Shown one piece after another: positions 51,832 through 60,859 of a stretch of DNA of 64,000 nt. The stretch covers positions 53,693 through 117,692 of the forward strand of contig NZ_JAHRIB010000163.1 in NCBI RefSeq assembly GCF_019090165.1. The letters run 5' to 3'. The stretch's first letter is position 1; each line of letters starts with the position of its first letter. Below the pieces are notes generated by a model. It searched no databases, had not been told where the DNA came from, and was given only the letters and a program-made list of their open reading frames with translations. The stretch is from Streptomyces sp. BV286. Lineage in GTDB: Bacteria; Actinomycetota; Actinomycetes; Streptomycetales; Streptomycetaceae. Both the position numbers and the translations under genes were made by a program.

Positions 51832-53121
51832 ATGAGCGACAGTCCAGCCCCCCTCGCCGATCCGCATCTAGTCTTCGATCCCGTGCACGGAGCACGGGAC
51901 GTCGTGATCCTCGGCTCCACCGGATCGATCGGCACCCAGGCCATCGACCTCGTGCTGCGCCATCCCGACCGGTTCCGGGTGACCGGGCTCTCCGCGGCGG
52001 GCGGGAGGGTGGAGCTCCTGGCGGAGCAGGCGCACCGGCTCCGCGTCAAGACCGTCGCCGTGGCCCGCGAGGACGCCGTACCGGCACTGCGCGAGGCCCT
52101 GTCCGCCCGGTACGGGCCGGGGGAGGCCCTGCCCGAGCTCCTCGCCGGAGCGGACGCGGCCACGCACCTCGCCGCCTCCCCGGGCCACACCGTCCTGAAC
52201 GGCATCACCGGCTCGATCGGCCTCGCCCCCACTCTCGCCGCCCTGGAAGCGGGCCGCACCCTCGCGCTCGCCAACAAGGAGTCGCTCATCGTCGGCGGCC
52301 CCCTGGTGAAGGCGCTGGCCGCGCCGGGCCAGATCATCCCCGTCGACTCCGAGCACGCGGCCCTGTTCCAGGCGCTGGCCTCGGGCACCAGGGCCGACGT
52401 ACGCAAGCTGGTCGTCACCGCTTCCGGAGGCCCCTTCCGGGGACGTACGAAGGCCGAGCTCGCCGCCGTCACCCCCGCGGACGCCCTCGCCCATCCCACC
52501 TGGGCCATGGGACCGGTCATCACCGTCAACTCCTCGACCCTCGTCAACAAGGGGCTCGAAGTCATCGAGGCGCACCTCCTCTACGACATTCCCTTCGAGC
52601 GGATTGAGGTGGTCGTGCACCCGCAGTCGTATGTCCACTCGATGGTGGAGTTCACGGACGGATCGACGATGGCCCAGGCGACGCCCCCCGACATGCGCGG
52701 GCCGATCGCCATCGGTCTGGGCTGGCCCGAGCGCGTCCCCGACGCGGCGCCCGCCTTCGACTGGTCGAAGGCGTCGAGCTGGGAGTTCTTCCCCCTCGAC
52801 ACCGACGCGTTTCCGGCGGTGGGGCTCGCCCGGCACGTCGGGGAGCTCGCGGGCACGGCCCCCGCGGTGTTCAATGCGGCCAACGAGGAGTGCGTGGACG
52901 CGTTCCTGAACGGCTCGCTGCCGTATCCCGGGATCATGGAGACCGTCACGGAGGTCGTCGCCGAGCACGGCACACCCCGTACGGGAACCTCGCTCACCGT
53001 CCCGGACGTCCTCGAAGCGGAGACCTGGGCGCGCGCCCGGGCCCGCGAACTGACAGCGCGGGCGACAGCCCGGACAACAGCTCGGACGACAGCCATGACA
53101 ACGGCGGAGGCTCGTGCATGA
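51832..53121 (+). CDS. dxr: 1-deoxy-D-xylulose 5-phosphate reductoisomerase
   Basis: A 429-residue NADPH enzyme converting DXP to MEP, second step of the MEP isoprenoid pathway. Visible: ILGSTGSIGTQ (NADPH) near 26, LANKESLIVGG, PVDSEHAALFQ (metal Asp/Glu), TASGGPFRG and HPTWAMGPVITVNSSTLVNKGLEVIEAHLL, then HPQSYVHSMVEF. The last 30 residues are a low-complexity Ala/Thr/Arg tail (ARATARTTARTT) not needed for the fold. ATG follows GGAGGG. The stop overlaps the rseP start (ATGA), so the two are coupled. Confidence 0.95.
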   Translation: MSDSPAPLADPHLVFDPVHGARDVVILGSTGSIGTQAIDLVLRHPDRFRVTGLSAAGGRVELLAEQAHRLRVKTVAVAREDAVPALREALSARYGPGEALPELLAGADAATHLAASPGHTVLNGITGSIGLAPTLAALEAGRTLALANKESLIVGGPLVKALAAPGQIIPVDSEHAALFQALASGTRADVRKLVVTASGGPFRGRTKAELAAVTPADALAHPTWAMGPVITVNSSTLVNKGLEVIEAHLLYDIPFERIEVVVHPQSYVHSMVEFTDGSTMAQATPPDMRGPIAIGLGWPERVPDAAPAFDWSKASSWEFFPLDTDAFPAVGLARHVGELAGTAPAVFNAANEECVDAFLNGSLPYPGIMETVTEVVAEHGTPRTGTSLTVPDVLEAETWARARARELTARATARTTARTTAMTTAEARA

Positions 53122-54422
53122 CGACCCTGATGATGATCCTCGGCATAGTCGTCTTCGCGATCGGCCTGCTCTTCTCGATCGCCTGGCACGAGCTGGGACA
53201 TCTCTCCACGGCCAAGCTCTTCGGCATCCGCGTGCCGCAGTACATGGTCGGCTTCGGTCCGACGATCTTCTCGCGCCGCAAGGGCGACACCGAGTACGGG
53301 ATCAAGGCGATTCCGCTCGGCGGCTACATCCGCATGATCGGCATGTTCCCGCCCGGTCCGGACGGCAAGATCGAGGCCCGCTCCACCTCACCGTGGCGCG
53401 GCATGATCGAGGACGCGAGGGCCCAGTCCTTCGAGGAGCTCCAGCCGGGCGACGAGAAACGCCTCTTCTACACGCGCAAGCCGTGGAAGCGCGTGATCGT
53501 GATGTTCGCCGGCCCCTTCATGAACCTGATCCTGGCCGTGGCGATCTTCCTCGGCGTGATGATGACCTTCGGCATCCAGACGCAGACCACCACGGTCGGC
53601 AAGGTCTCCGACTGCGTCATCGAGCAGAGCGAGAACCGCTCGGAGTGCCAGAAGAGCGACACGGCGGCGCCCGCCAAGGCCGCCGGGCTCCAGGGCGGTG
53701 ACAAGATCGTCGCGTTCGACGGCAAGGAGGTCACCGACTGGGCCGCCCTCCAGTCCGACATCCGCGCCAACCCCGGCAAGGACGTCACCCTCACCGTCGA
53801 GCGCGACGGCAGGCAGCTCGACCTGTCCGCGCACCTGATCCGCAACCAGGTCAGCAAGACGGACGGCGACGGCGGCTACGTCGAGGGCAAGTACGTGTAC
53901 GCCGGCTTCCTCGGCTTCACACCCGCCTCCGGCATCGTGCAGCAGTCGTTCGGGCAGTCCGTGGACCGCATGGGCGACATGATGCAGAACGGCGTCGAGT
54001 CGCTGATCGCCCTGCCGTCCAAGGTCCCCGCCCTGTGGGACGCGGCCTTCGGCGACGGCGAGCGCGAGGCGGACTCCCCGATGGGCGTGGTCGGCGCGGC
54101 CCGCGTCGGCGGCGAGGTCTTCACGCTCGACATCCCGCCGGAGAACCAGATCGCGATGATGCTGTTCCTCGTCGCGGGCTTCAACCTCTCCCTGTTCCTC
54201 TTCAACATGCTCCCGCTGCTCCCGCTCGACGGCGGGCACATCGCGGGCGCCCTGTGGGAGTCGCTGAGGCGCAACGCGGCGAAGGTGCTGCGGCGGCCGG
54301 ACCCCGGTCCGTTCGACGTGGCGAAGCTGATGCCCGTCGCCTACGTGGTGGCCGGGATCTTCATCTGCTTCACGATCCTGGTGCTGATCGCCGACGTGGT
54401 CAATCCGGTGAGAATCTCCTAG
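53118..54422 (+). CDS. rseP: Site-2 membrane metalloprotease (RseP/RIP family)
   Basis: A 434-residue intramembrane zinc protease. The first helix carries the HExxH motif as IAWHELGHLS near residue 22; the third metal ligand is in LPLLPLDGGHIAGALWE near 370. Between them is a PDZ domain (AAGLQGGDKIVAFDGKEV) near 190-280, and four membrane helices are predicted. It cuts membrane proteins such as anti-sigma factors within the bilayer. Overlap with dxr is a conserved actinobacterial arrangement. A perfect hairpin follows the stop. Confidence 0.92.
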   Translation: MTTLMMILGIVVFAIGLLFSIAWHELGHLSTAKLFGIRVPQYMVGFGPTIFSRRKGDTEYGIKAIPLGGYIRMIGMFPPGPDGKIEARSTSPWRGMIEDARAQSFEELQPGDEKRLFYTRKPWKRVIVMFAGPFMNLILAVAIFLGVMMTFGIQTQTTTVGKVSDCVIEQSENRSECQKSDTAAPAKAAGLQGGDKIVAFDGKEVTDWAALQSDIRANPGKDVTLTVERDGRQLDLSAHLIRNQVSKTDGDGGYVEGKYVYAGFLGFTPASGIVQQSFGQSVDRMGDMMQNGVESLIALPSKVPALWDAAFGDGEREADSPMGVVGAARVGGEVFTLDIPPENQIAMMLFLVAGFNLSLFLFNMLPLLPLDGGHIAGALWESLRRNAAKVLRRPDPGPFDVAKLMPVAYVVAGIFICFTILVLIADVVNPVRIS

Positions 54423-54437
54423 TCGCACGGAGTTCAC

Positions 54438-54468
54438 GACGGCCGGGCATGCTGCATGCCCGGCCGTC
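54438..54468 (+). terminator. Terminator of the dxr-rseP unit
   Basis: GACGGCCGGGCATG (54438-54451) pairs perfectly with CATGCCCGGCCGTC (54455-54468) around CTG, 16 bases past the rseP stop. Confidence 0.87.
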
Positions 54469-54589
54469 CTCCTATGGGTGGACCTGCCTGCGTGATGTGC
54501 TCCCGCCTGCGGGGGTGCCGTAATCTCGATGACTGGAGCCCGTCAGCTTTCGGGACCGACCGAATCCTTACCTTGGGGTTGCACAGCAG

Positions 54590-55747
54590 ATGACTGCGAT
54601 TTCACTCGGCATGCCGTCCGTTCCGACCAAGCTCGCCGAGCGCCGCAAGAGCCGGCAGATCCAGGTCGGAACCGTGGCGGTGGGCGGAGACGCACCCGTC
54701 TCGGTGCAGTCGATGACGACCACGCGTACGTCCGACATCGGCGCCACCCTCCAGCAGATCGCCGAGCTGACCGCGGCCGGCTGCCAGATCGTGCGGGTGG
54801 CGTGCCCCACACAGGACGACGCGGACGCGCTCGCCACCATCGCCCGCAAGTCGCAGCTCCCGGTGATCGCGGACATCCACTTCCAGCCGAAGTACGTGTT
54901 CGCCGCGATCGACGCCGGCTGCGCCGCGGTCCGCGTGAACCCCGGCAACATCAAGCAGTTCGACGACCAGGTCAAGGAGATCGCGCGGGCCGCCAAGGAC
55001 ACCGGCACGCCGATCCGCATCGGCGTCAACGCCGGTTCGCTCGACCGGCGCCTGCTCCAGAAGTACGGCAAGGCGACGCCCGAGGCGCTGGTCGAGTCCG
55101 CGCTCTGGGAGGCCTCGCTCTTCGAGGAGCACGGCTTCCAGGACATCAAGATCTCGGTCAAGCACAACGACCCGGTCGTCATGGTCAACGCCTACCGCCA
55201 GCTGGCCGCCGCGTGCGACTACCCGCTGCACCTCGGCGTGACCGAGGCGGGGCCCGCCTTCCAGGGCACGATCAAGTCCGCGGTGGCCTTCGGCGCGCTG
55301 CTCTCCGAGGGCATCGGCGACACCATCCGCGTCTCCCTCTCGGCCCCGCCGGTCGAGGAGATCAAGGTCGGCATGCAGATCCTGGAGTCGCTGAACCTCA
55401 AGCAGCGCCGCCTGGAGATCGTCTCCTGCCCGTCCTGCGGGCGCGCCCAGGTCGACGTCTACAAGCTGGCCGAGGAGGTCACCGCGGGTCTTGAGGGCAT
55501 GGAGGTGCCGCTGCGCGTCGCGGTCATGGGCTGCGTCGTGAACGGACCGGGCGAGGCCCGCGAGGCCGACCTCGGTGTCGCCTCCGGCAACGGCAAGGGC
55601 CAGATCTTCGTCAAGGGCGAGGTCATCAAGACCGTCCCCGAGTCGAAGATCGTCGAGACGCTGATCGAGGAGGCGATGAAGATCGCCGAGCAGATGGAGG
55701 CGGACGGAATCGCCTCCGGCGAGCCCTCGGTGTCGGTGGCGGGCTGA
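54590..55747 (+). CDS. ispG: 4-hydroxy-3-methylbut-2-enyl diphosphate synthase (flavodoxin)
   Basis: A 385-residue iron-sulfur enzyme of the MEP pathway making HMBPP from MEcPP. The TIM-barrel half has VQSMTTTRTSDIGATLQQI, IVRVACPTQDDADAL and ADIHFQPKYVFAAID. The 4Fe-4S ligands are the two Cys of CPSCGR near 282-285 and the Cys of GCVVNGPGEA near 317, with the Glu nearby as fourth ligand. It is separated from dxr by rseP, as in other Streptomyces. A hairpin follows. Confidence 0.95.
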   Translation: MTAISLGMPSVPTKLAERRKSRQIQVGTVAVGGDAPVSVQSMTTTRTSDIGATLQQIAELTAAGCQIVRVACPTQDDADALATIARKSQLPVIADIHFQPKYVFAAIDAGCAAVRVNPGNIKQFDDQVKEIARAAKDTGTPIRIGVNAGSLDRRLLQKYGKATPEALVESALWEASLFEEHGFQDIKISVKHNDPVVMVNAYRQLAAACDYPLHLGVTEAGPAFQGTIKSAVAFGALLSEGIGDTIRVSLSAPPVEEIKVGMQILESLNLKQRRLEIVSCPSCGRAQVDVYKLAEEVTAGLEGMEVPLRVAVMGCVVNGPGEAREADLGVASGNGKGQIFVKGEVIKTVPESKIVETLIEEAMKIAEQMEADGIASGEPSVSVAG

Positions 55748-55766
55748 CCTCACGGTCCACCAACTC

Positions 55767-55795
55767 CGGACGGGCTGAAGGATCCAGCCCGTCCG
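55767..55795 (+). terminator. Terminator of ispG
   Basis: CGGACGGGCTG (55767-55777) pairs perfectly with CAGCCCGTCCG (55785-55795), loop of seven, 20 bases past the stop. Confidence 0.85.
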
Positions 55796-55974
55796 AGGCT
55801 CGTCCGGCGCCGGTCCGGCGTTCGGGGACGAGCGCGTGAGCGCACTGCGGGCCCGGTGGCGCGGCCCCGGGGCCGCGCCGGGAAACGGCGGTGGGGGCGG
55901 AGAGGAACCTCCCCGGAGCCACTGTGCGGCGTGGCACATCTTCCCCAGGTACAGTGCGGAGACCAGCAGACCTG

Positions 55975-56841
55975 ATGGTGAAGGCCCCGTACGTGTTGAC
56001 GCAGACGACCACCAGGGTCCTCGAACCGAGTGACCTGGACGCCGCACTCGCCGTCCTCGACCGCGAGCCGGTCGCGAACGCCTTCGTGTCCTCCCGCGTA
56101 CAGGTCGCGGGCCTGGACCCCTGGCGCCTCGGCGGCGAGATGTGGGGCTGGTACGAGGACGGCATGCTCACGTCCCTCTGTTACGCCGGCGCGAACCTCG
56201 TCCCGATCTGCGCGACCCCCCGGGCCGTACGGGCCTTCGCGGACCGCGCCCGCAGGGCGGGCCGCCGCTGTTCCTCCATCGTCGGCCCCTCCGAGGCCAC
56301 GGCCCAGCTCTGGCGCCTCCTCGAACCGAACTGGGGCCCCGCCCGCGAGATCCGGCCGCACCAGCCCCTGATGGTCGCCGACCGGCTCCCCTCCCACATC
56401 GCCCCGGATCCGTACGTCCGCCGCATCCGCAAGGACGAGATGGAGGCGATCATGCCGGCGTGCGTGGCGATGTTCACCGAGGAGGTCGGCGTCTCCCCGC
56501 TCGCGGGCGACGGCGGTCTCCTCTACCAGGCGAGGGTCGCCGAACTCGTCGGCTCCGGACGCTCGTTCGCCCGCCTCGACCGCGACGGCCGAGTCGTCTT
56601 CAAGGCGGAGATCGGCGCCGCGACCTCGCAGGCCTGCCAGATCCAGGGTGTTTGGGTCGCCCCCGAGTACCGCGGCCGGGGCTTCGCGGCCCCCGGCATG
56701 GCGGCCGTCCTGCGCTACGCCCTCGCGGACGTCGCCCCGGTCGTCAGCCTCTACGTCAACGACTTCAACACGGCCGCCCGGGCCACCTACCGCAGAGTGG
56801 GCTTCCAGGAGGTCGGCGCCTTCATGAGCATCCTCTTCTGA
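55975..56841 (+). CDS. GNAT-family acetyltransferase (DUF4081 type)
   Basis: A 288-residue protein. The N-terminal half (residues 10-130, with NAFVSSRVQVAGLDPWRLGGEMWGWYEDG) is the DUF4081-like partner domain; the C-terminal half is a GNAT fold with the acetyl-CoA loop IQGVWVAPEYRGRGFAAPGMAAVL near 240 and YVNDFNTAARATYRRVGF. It transfers acetyl groups to an unknown amine. ATG at 55975 and GTG at 55978 are both plausible. It lies in the core block between ispG and proS. Confidence 0.85.
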   Translation: MVKAPYVLTQTTTRVLEPSDLDAALAVLDREPVANAFVSSRVQVAGLDPWRLGGEMWGWYEDGMLTSLCYAGANLVPICATPRAVRAFADRARRAGRRCSSIVGPSEATAQLWRLLEPNWGPAREIRPHQPLMVADRLPSHIAPDPYVRRIRKDEMEAIMPACVAMFTEEVGVSPLAGDGGLLYQARVAELVGSGRSFARLDRDGRVVFKAEIGAATSQACQIQGVWVAPEYRGRGFAAPGMAAVLRYALADVAPVVSLYVNDFNTAARATYRRVGFQEVGAFMSILF

Positions 56842-56985
56842 GGAGTGCGCCCCCTGCCGGGGCGAGGAGCCGTGACCTCCGCGGCCCGGCCGCACGGGTA
56901 CTACCGGCCATCGCGGACCCGCGCCAACAGGACAACCCTCGGTCCGCCACGCCCCCGGACGAATACGCCCGGGTAGTCTCCGGGC

Positions 56986-57558
56986 ATGCTGTCCTTCCCC
57001 GGTCAGGGCCCCCTGACGCCCGACGATGTCGTCATCGGCCCGCTGGACCTGGCCGCCCGGATCGACGAGGCGCTGACCGTCCAGGCCGTGGCCTTCGGAC
57101 TCGGCGCGGACGAGATCGCCGTACGACGCCAGATCGTGCTCCGGCACCTCACCTTCCCCGGTGCCCGCGCGCTCGGCGCGACCGGGGCCGGTGACGGACG
57201 GCTCGCCGGCTTCGTCTACGGCATGCCCAACGACCGCACGCACTGGTGGTCCACCGTCGTCGAGCCGTACCTGCGGGGTCAGGGGTACGACGACTGGCTG
57301 GACCACTCCTTCGTGATCACCGAACTGCACGTCCACCCCGACTTCCAGAACCGCGGGATCGGCCGCGCCCTGATCACCACCATCACGGACAGCGCCACCG
57401 AACCGCGTTCGATCCTCTCGGCCATCGACACGGAGAGCCCGGCGCGCGGCCTGTACCGCTCGCTCGGCTACGAGGACCTGGCCAGGCAGGTCCTGTTCCC
57501 CAGCGCACCGAAGCCGTACGCGGTGATGGGCGCCCCGCTGCCCCTGCGGCGACGCTGA
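56986..57558 (+). CDS. GNAT-family acetyltransferase
   Basis: A 190-residue protein with a GNAT core: GRLAGFVYGMPNDRTHWWSTVV, then VITELHVHPDFQNRGIGRALITTI (acetyl-CoA pyrophosphate loop Q/RxxGxG/A) and TESPARGLYRSLGYEDLARQVLFP. Substrate unknown. It lies between the previous acetyltransferase and proS, all in the same direction. Confidence 0.85.
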   Translation: MLSFPGQGPLTPDDVVIGPLDLAARIDEALTVQAVAFGLGADEIAVRRQIVLRHLTFPGARALGATGAGDGRLAGFVYGMPNDRTHWWSTVVEPYLRGQGYDDWLDHSFVITELHVHPDFQNRGIGRALITTITDSATEPRSILSAIDTESPARGLYRSLGYEDLARQVLFPSAPKPYAVMGAPLPLRRR

Positions 57559-57701
57559 GGCCCCCGGCCGCCGACAATCGATTTCCGGCGACGGCGGACC
57601 CCCGGCTAACCTCCTAAGCGGTCCCCGGGCACGTGGGGCACGCCCCCCGCACCGCCCGGCACGGCTTAGCCATCACCCTTACGCAGCAGGAGTCGAGAAC
57701 C

Positions 57702-59399
57702 ATGGCCCAGGTCCAGCGCATGTCCCGTTTGATGGTCAAGACACTGCGTGACGACCCGGCGGACGCCGAGGTGCTCAGCCACAAACTGCTGGTGCGCGCC
57801 GGCTACGTGCGCCGCACCGCCGCCGGCCTGTGGTCCTGGCTGCCGCTGGGCAAGAAGGTCCTCGCCAACGTCGAGCGGGTCGTCCGCGAGGAGATGGACG
57901 CCATCGGCGCCCAGGAGGTCACGCTCCCCGCCCTGCTGCCGAAGGAGCCCTACGAGGCGACCGGCCGCTGGGAGGAGTACGGCCCCGAGCTGTTCCGCCT
58001 GAACGACCGCAAGGGCGGCGACTACCTCCTCGGCCCCACCCACGAGGAGATCTTCACCCTCCTGGTCAAGGACCAGTGCACGTCCTACAAGGACCTGCCC
58101 GTCATCCTCTACCAGATCCAGAACAAGTACCGCGACGAGGCCCGCCCGCGCGCCGGCATCCTGCGCGGCCGCGAGTTCCTGATGAAGGACTCGTACTCCT
58201 TCGACACCGAGGACGAGGGCCTGGCCCAGTCGTACGCCCTGCACCGCGAGGCGTACCAGAAGATCTTCGCGCGCCTCGGTCTGGACTACCGCATCTGCGC
58301 GGCCACCGCGGGCGCCATGGGCGGCTCCAAGTCCGAGGAGTTCCTCGCTCCGGCCGCGGCCGGCGAGGACACCTTCGCCGACTGCCCCCACTGCGACTAC
58401 GCGGCCAACACCGAGGCGATCACATACGCGCTCCAGCCGGTGGACGGTTCGGCCGTGCCCGCTCTCGAAGAGATCCCCACCCCCGACACCCCGACCATCG
58501 AGACGCTCGCCGCGTACCTGGAGGTCGCCGCCTCCGCCACGCTCAAGAACCTCCTGGTCAAGGTGGACGGCGAGATCGTCGCCATCGGCGTCCCCGGCGA
58601 CCGCGAGGTCGACATGGACAAGGTGGAGGCGCACTTCGCCCCCGCCGCCGTCGAGCTCGTCACGGCCGAGGACTTCACGGGCCGCGACGACCTCGTACGC
58701 GGATACGTCGGCCCGCAGGGCCTGGAGAAGGTCCGCTACCTCGCCGACCCGCGCGTCGCCCCCGGCACCGCCTGGATCACCGGCGCCAACAAGGACGGCG
58801 TGCACGCGAAGAACGTCGTCGCGGGCCGTGACTTCGAGGTCGACACGTACGTGGACGCGGTCGTCGTAAGGGAGGGCGACCCCTGCCCGTCCTGCGGCAC
58901 CGGCCTCAAGCTGGACCGCGCCATCGAGATCGGCCACATCTTCCAGCTCGGCCGCAAGTACGCCGACGCCCTCCAGCTCGACGTGCTCGGCAAGCAGGGC
59001 AAGCCGGTCCGCGTCACCATGGGCTCGTACGGCATCGGTGTCTCGCGTGCCGTCGCCGCGCTCGCCGAGCAGCACGCCGACGAGCAGGGCCTCGTCTGGC
59101 CCGCCGAGATCGCCCCGGCCGACGTCCACGTCGTCGCGGCGGGCAAGGCCCTCCAGACCGAGCTGGCGCTCGACGTCTCGGAGAAGCTGGGCGCGGCGGG
59201 CGTACGCGTCCTCGTGGACGACCGCGCGGGTGTGTCGCCCGGCGTGAAGTTCACGGACGCCGAGCTCATCGGCGTACCGAAGATCCTGGTGGCCGGCCGG
59301 CGTTCGGCCGACGGCGTCCTGGAGCTGAAGGACCGCCGCACCGGTGAGCGCGAGGAGCTGACGGTGGACGAGGCCATCGCCCGCCTGACGGCGAAGTGA
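57702..59399 (+). CDS. proS: Prolyl-tRNA synthetase
   Basis: A 565-residue class II aminoacyl-tRNA synthetase of the bacterial type, with the editing insertion. Motif 1 lies near residue 60 (VREEMDAIGAQEVTLPALLP), motif 2 near 140 (YQIQNKYRDEARPRAGILRGREFLMKDSYSF), the INS editing domain about 230-390 (LKNLLVKVDGEIVAIGVPGDREV), motif 3 near 445 (VTMGSYGIGVSRAVAALAEQ), and the anticodon domain at 470-565. It charges tRNA-Pro. The ATG follows CAGGAG. Confidence 0.95.
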   Translation: MAQVQRMSRLMVKTLRDDPADAEVLSHKLLVRAGYVRRTAAGLWSWLPLGKKVLANVERVVREEMDAIGAQEVTLPALLPKEPYEATGRWEEYGPELFRLNDRKGGDYLLGPTHEEIFTLLVKDQCTSYKDLPVILYQIQNKYRDEARPRAGILRGREFLMKDSYSFDTEDEGLAQSYALHREAYQKIFARLGLDYRICAATAGAMGGSKSEEFLAPAAAGEDTFADCPHCDYAANTEAITYALQPVDGSAVPALEEIPTPDTPTIETLAAYLEVAASATLKNLLVKVDGEIVAIGVPGDREVDMDKVEAHFAPAAVELVTAEDFTGRDDLVRGYVGPQGLEKVRYLADPRVAPGTAWITGANKDGVHAKNVVAGRDFEVDTYVDAVVVREGDPCPSCGTGLKLDRAIEIGHIFQLGRKYADALQLDVLGKQGKPVRVTMGSYGIGVSRAVAALAEQHADEQGLVWPAEIAPADVHVVAAGKALQTELALDVSEKLGAAGVRVLVDDRAGVSPGVKFTDAELIGVPKILVAGRRSADGVLELKDRRTGEREELTVDEAIARLTAK

Positions 59400-59404
59400 C
59401 CGGC

Positions 59405-59440
59405 GCCCGGGAGCCGCCCCTGAGCGGGCGGCCCCCGGGC
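59405..59440. terminator. Bidirectional terminator between proS and the phosphotransferase-like gene
   Basis: GCCCGGGAGCCGCCC (59405-59419) pairs with GGGCGGCCCCCGGGC (59426-59440) with one mismatch, in the 50 bases between two convergent stops. Confidence 0.8.
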
Positions 59441-59449
59441 CGGCCGGGC

Positions 59450-60343
59450 CTACAGCCAGTCGGCGAACTCCAGCAGCAGCTCGGCGTCCCGCGACCGGCC
59501 CACGCGCCGGGCCCGTACGCCCGATTCCACGGCCCGGAACAGGGTCCAGCCGCGCAGCCGCTCCTGGTCCACGTCCAGGGACTCCGCGAGGCGCTTCACC
59601 CGGCGCCGGGTGGTCGCGGCGCCGGACGGCGAGGCGATCAGGTCCTCGACCCGGTCACGGACCAGCCGGGCCAGATCGAAGGCGCACTCTCCGACCACCG
59701 GGTCGGGACCCACGGCCAGCCAGGGGCTCCGCTCGCCGGCCAGGACCTTGCTCTGGCGGAAGGTGCCGTGCAGCAGGCGGGCCGCGGGCGCGGACGCCAG
59801 CAGTTCCTCGCGGACCGCGAGAGCCGCGTCCACCAGGGGCATCGCCTCCGCGTCGGCGCCCGCCCGCATCGCCTCGGCCTGCCGGCCGGTCCGCTCGGCC
59901 ACCGTCTCGAAGACATGCCCGGCCGGCGGCTCGACCCACAGCCTGCGCAGGGCGCCCGCCGCCTCCAGCATCGACTTGGCCTCCGGAAGCGACCGCACCG
60001 ACACATCGGGATGCAGCCGCTCCAGCAGCAGGACGCCCTCGGCGCCGGCCGGCTCCAGGAGGCGTACCGCGCCCAGGCCGTCCCAGTGCGCCAGCGCGGC
60101 CCGTTCGCTCTCGGGGCGGGCCCGGCGCGGCGCGAGCTTCAGGACGGCGGGAGTGCCGTCCGGCAGCCGGACGAGGACCACCAGGCTGCTGCGTCCGCCG
60201 GGAACCTGCACACGCTCCACGGTCGACTCGCGTAGCGCGACGGCCTGTTGAGCCGCCTGTGGCAGCTTCTCCAGCCAGTCGTCAGCGCCCGGTGCCGCCT
60301 CGCCGAGCGCCTTGACGAGACGCTGCGGCGGTTCGAAAGCCAT
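59450..60343 (-). CDS. Aminoglycoside-phosphotransferase-fold protein, probable pseudokinase
   Basis: A 297-residue protein with the fold of the streptomycin 6-kinase/APH family: SSLVVLVRLPDGTPAVLKLAPRR (nucleotide Lys), GAVRLLEPAGAEGVLLLERL, and a C-lobe. In active kinases the catalytic loop reads HGDxHxxN and the metal site has an Asp just after. Here these read LLHGTFRQSKVL and AVGPDPVVGECAFDLARLV, so the catalytic Asp, the Asn and the metal-binding Asp are all missing. It is unlikely to phosphorylate antibiotics. A binding or regulatory role is possible. Read opposite to proS. Confidence 0.75.
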   Translation of the reverse strand: MAFEPPQRLVKALGEAAPGADDWLEKLPQAAQQAVALRESTVERVQVPGGRSSLVVLVRLPDGTPAVLKLAPRRARPESERAALAHWDGLGAVRLLEPAGAEGVLLLERLHPDVSVRSLPEAKSMLEAAGALRRLWVEPPAGHVFETVAERTGRQAEAMRAGADAEAMPLVDAALAVREELLASAPAARLLHGTFRQSKVLAGERSPWLAVGPDPVVGECAFDLARLVRDRVEDLIASPSGAATTRRRVKRLAESLDVDQERLRGWTLFRAVESGVRARRVGRSRDAELLLEFADWL

Positions 60344-60370
60344 GCGCGAGTCGTTTCCTTCCTGTATGCG

Positions 60371-60859
60371 TCACCCGGTTCCGGTCGCCGACGCGGTGGA
60401 CGTGGCCGACCGCTCGGCGAGACCAGGGAAGGCTACGCTCTCACCGCGCCAGCGCACCGCCCGCACCGCCGCTTCGCGCAGGGCGCCCGCCGCCGCGCGC
60501 CGCCGGCCGCCGTCTGCGGCCCGGACGAGATCGGAGTACACCCCGGCCACGCGGTCCTCCAGTTCGGCGGCGAGCCGCACCGCCGACTCCGAGTCCGTCA
60601 CCGGGAACGGAAGCGCGTAGGCAGCCGCCGCCGGCGCGGGCTTCCCGCCCAGGTCGCGTACGTCCCGCGTCAGCTCGTCCCGCCGTGCCCGGTGCGCGTC
60701 GTACGCGGCCCGCGCCTCGGTCCGCCGCGCCTCGACGATCTTGCCGCCCACGACCCCGTAGCCGTACACGGCGGCGTGCTCGGCCCCGAGCGCGGCCTGT
60801 ACGGCCTTCAGCTCCGCCGACGCCTTCGCTTCCACCCTGGCTCTGCCGGGACCGCTCAC
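60371..60859 (-). CDS. Ferritin-like DUF4439 protein
   Basis: A 162-residue, almost all-helical protein. ELKAVQAALGAEHAAVYGYGVVGG carries an Glu-x-x-His-type motif in the first helix as in ferritin-like four-helix bundles, and the second half has AAELEDRVAGVYSDLVRAA. Streptomyces annotations place it in DUF4439. Function unknown. Its GTG start overlaps the upstream lipoprotein stop by four bases. Confidence 0.8.
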   Translation of the reverse strand: MSGPGRARVEAKASAELKAVQAALGAEHAAVYGYGVVGGKIVEARRTEARAAYDAHRARRDELTRDVRDLGGKPAPAAAAYALPFPVTDSESAVRLAAELEDRVAGVYSDLVRAADGGRRRAAAGALREAAVRAVRWRGESVAFPGLAERSATSTASATGTG

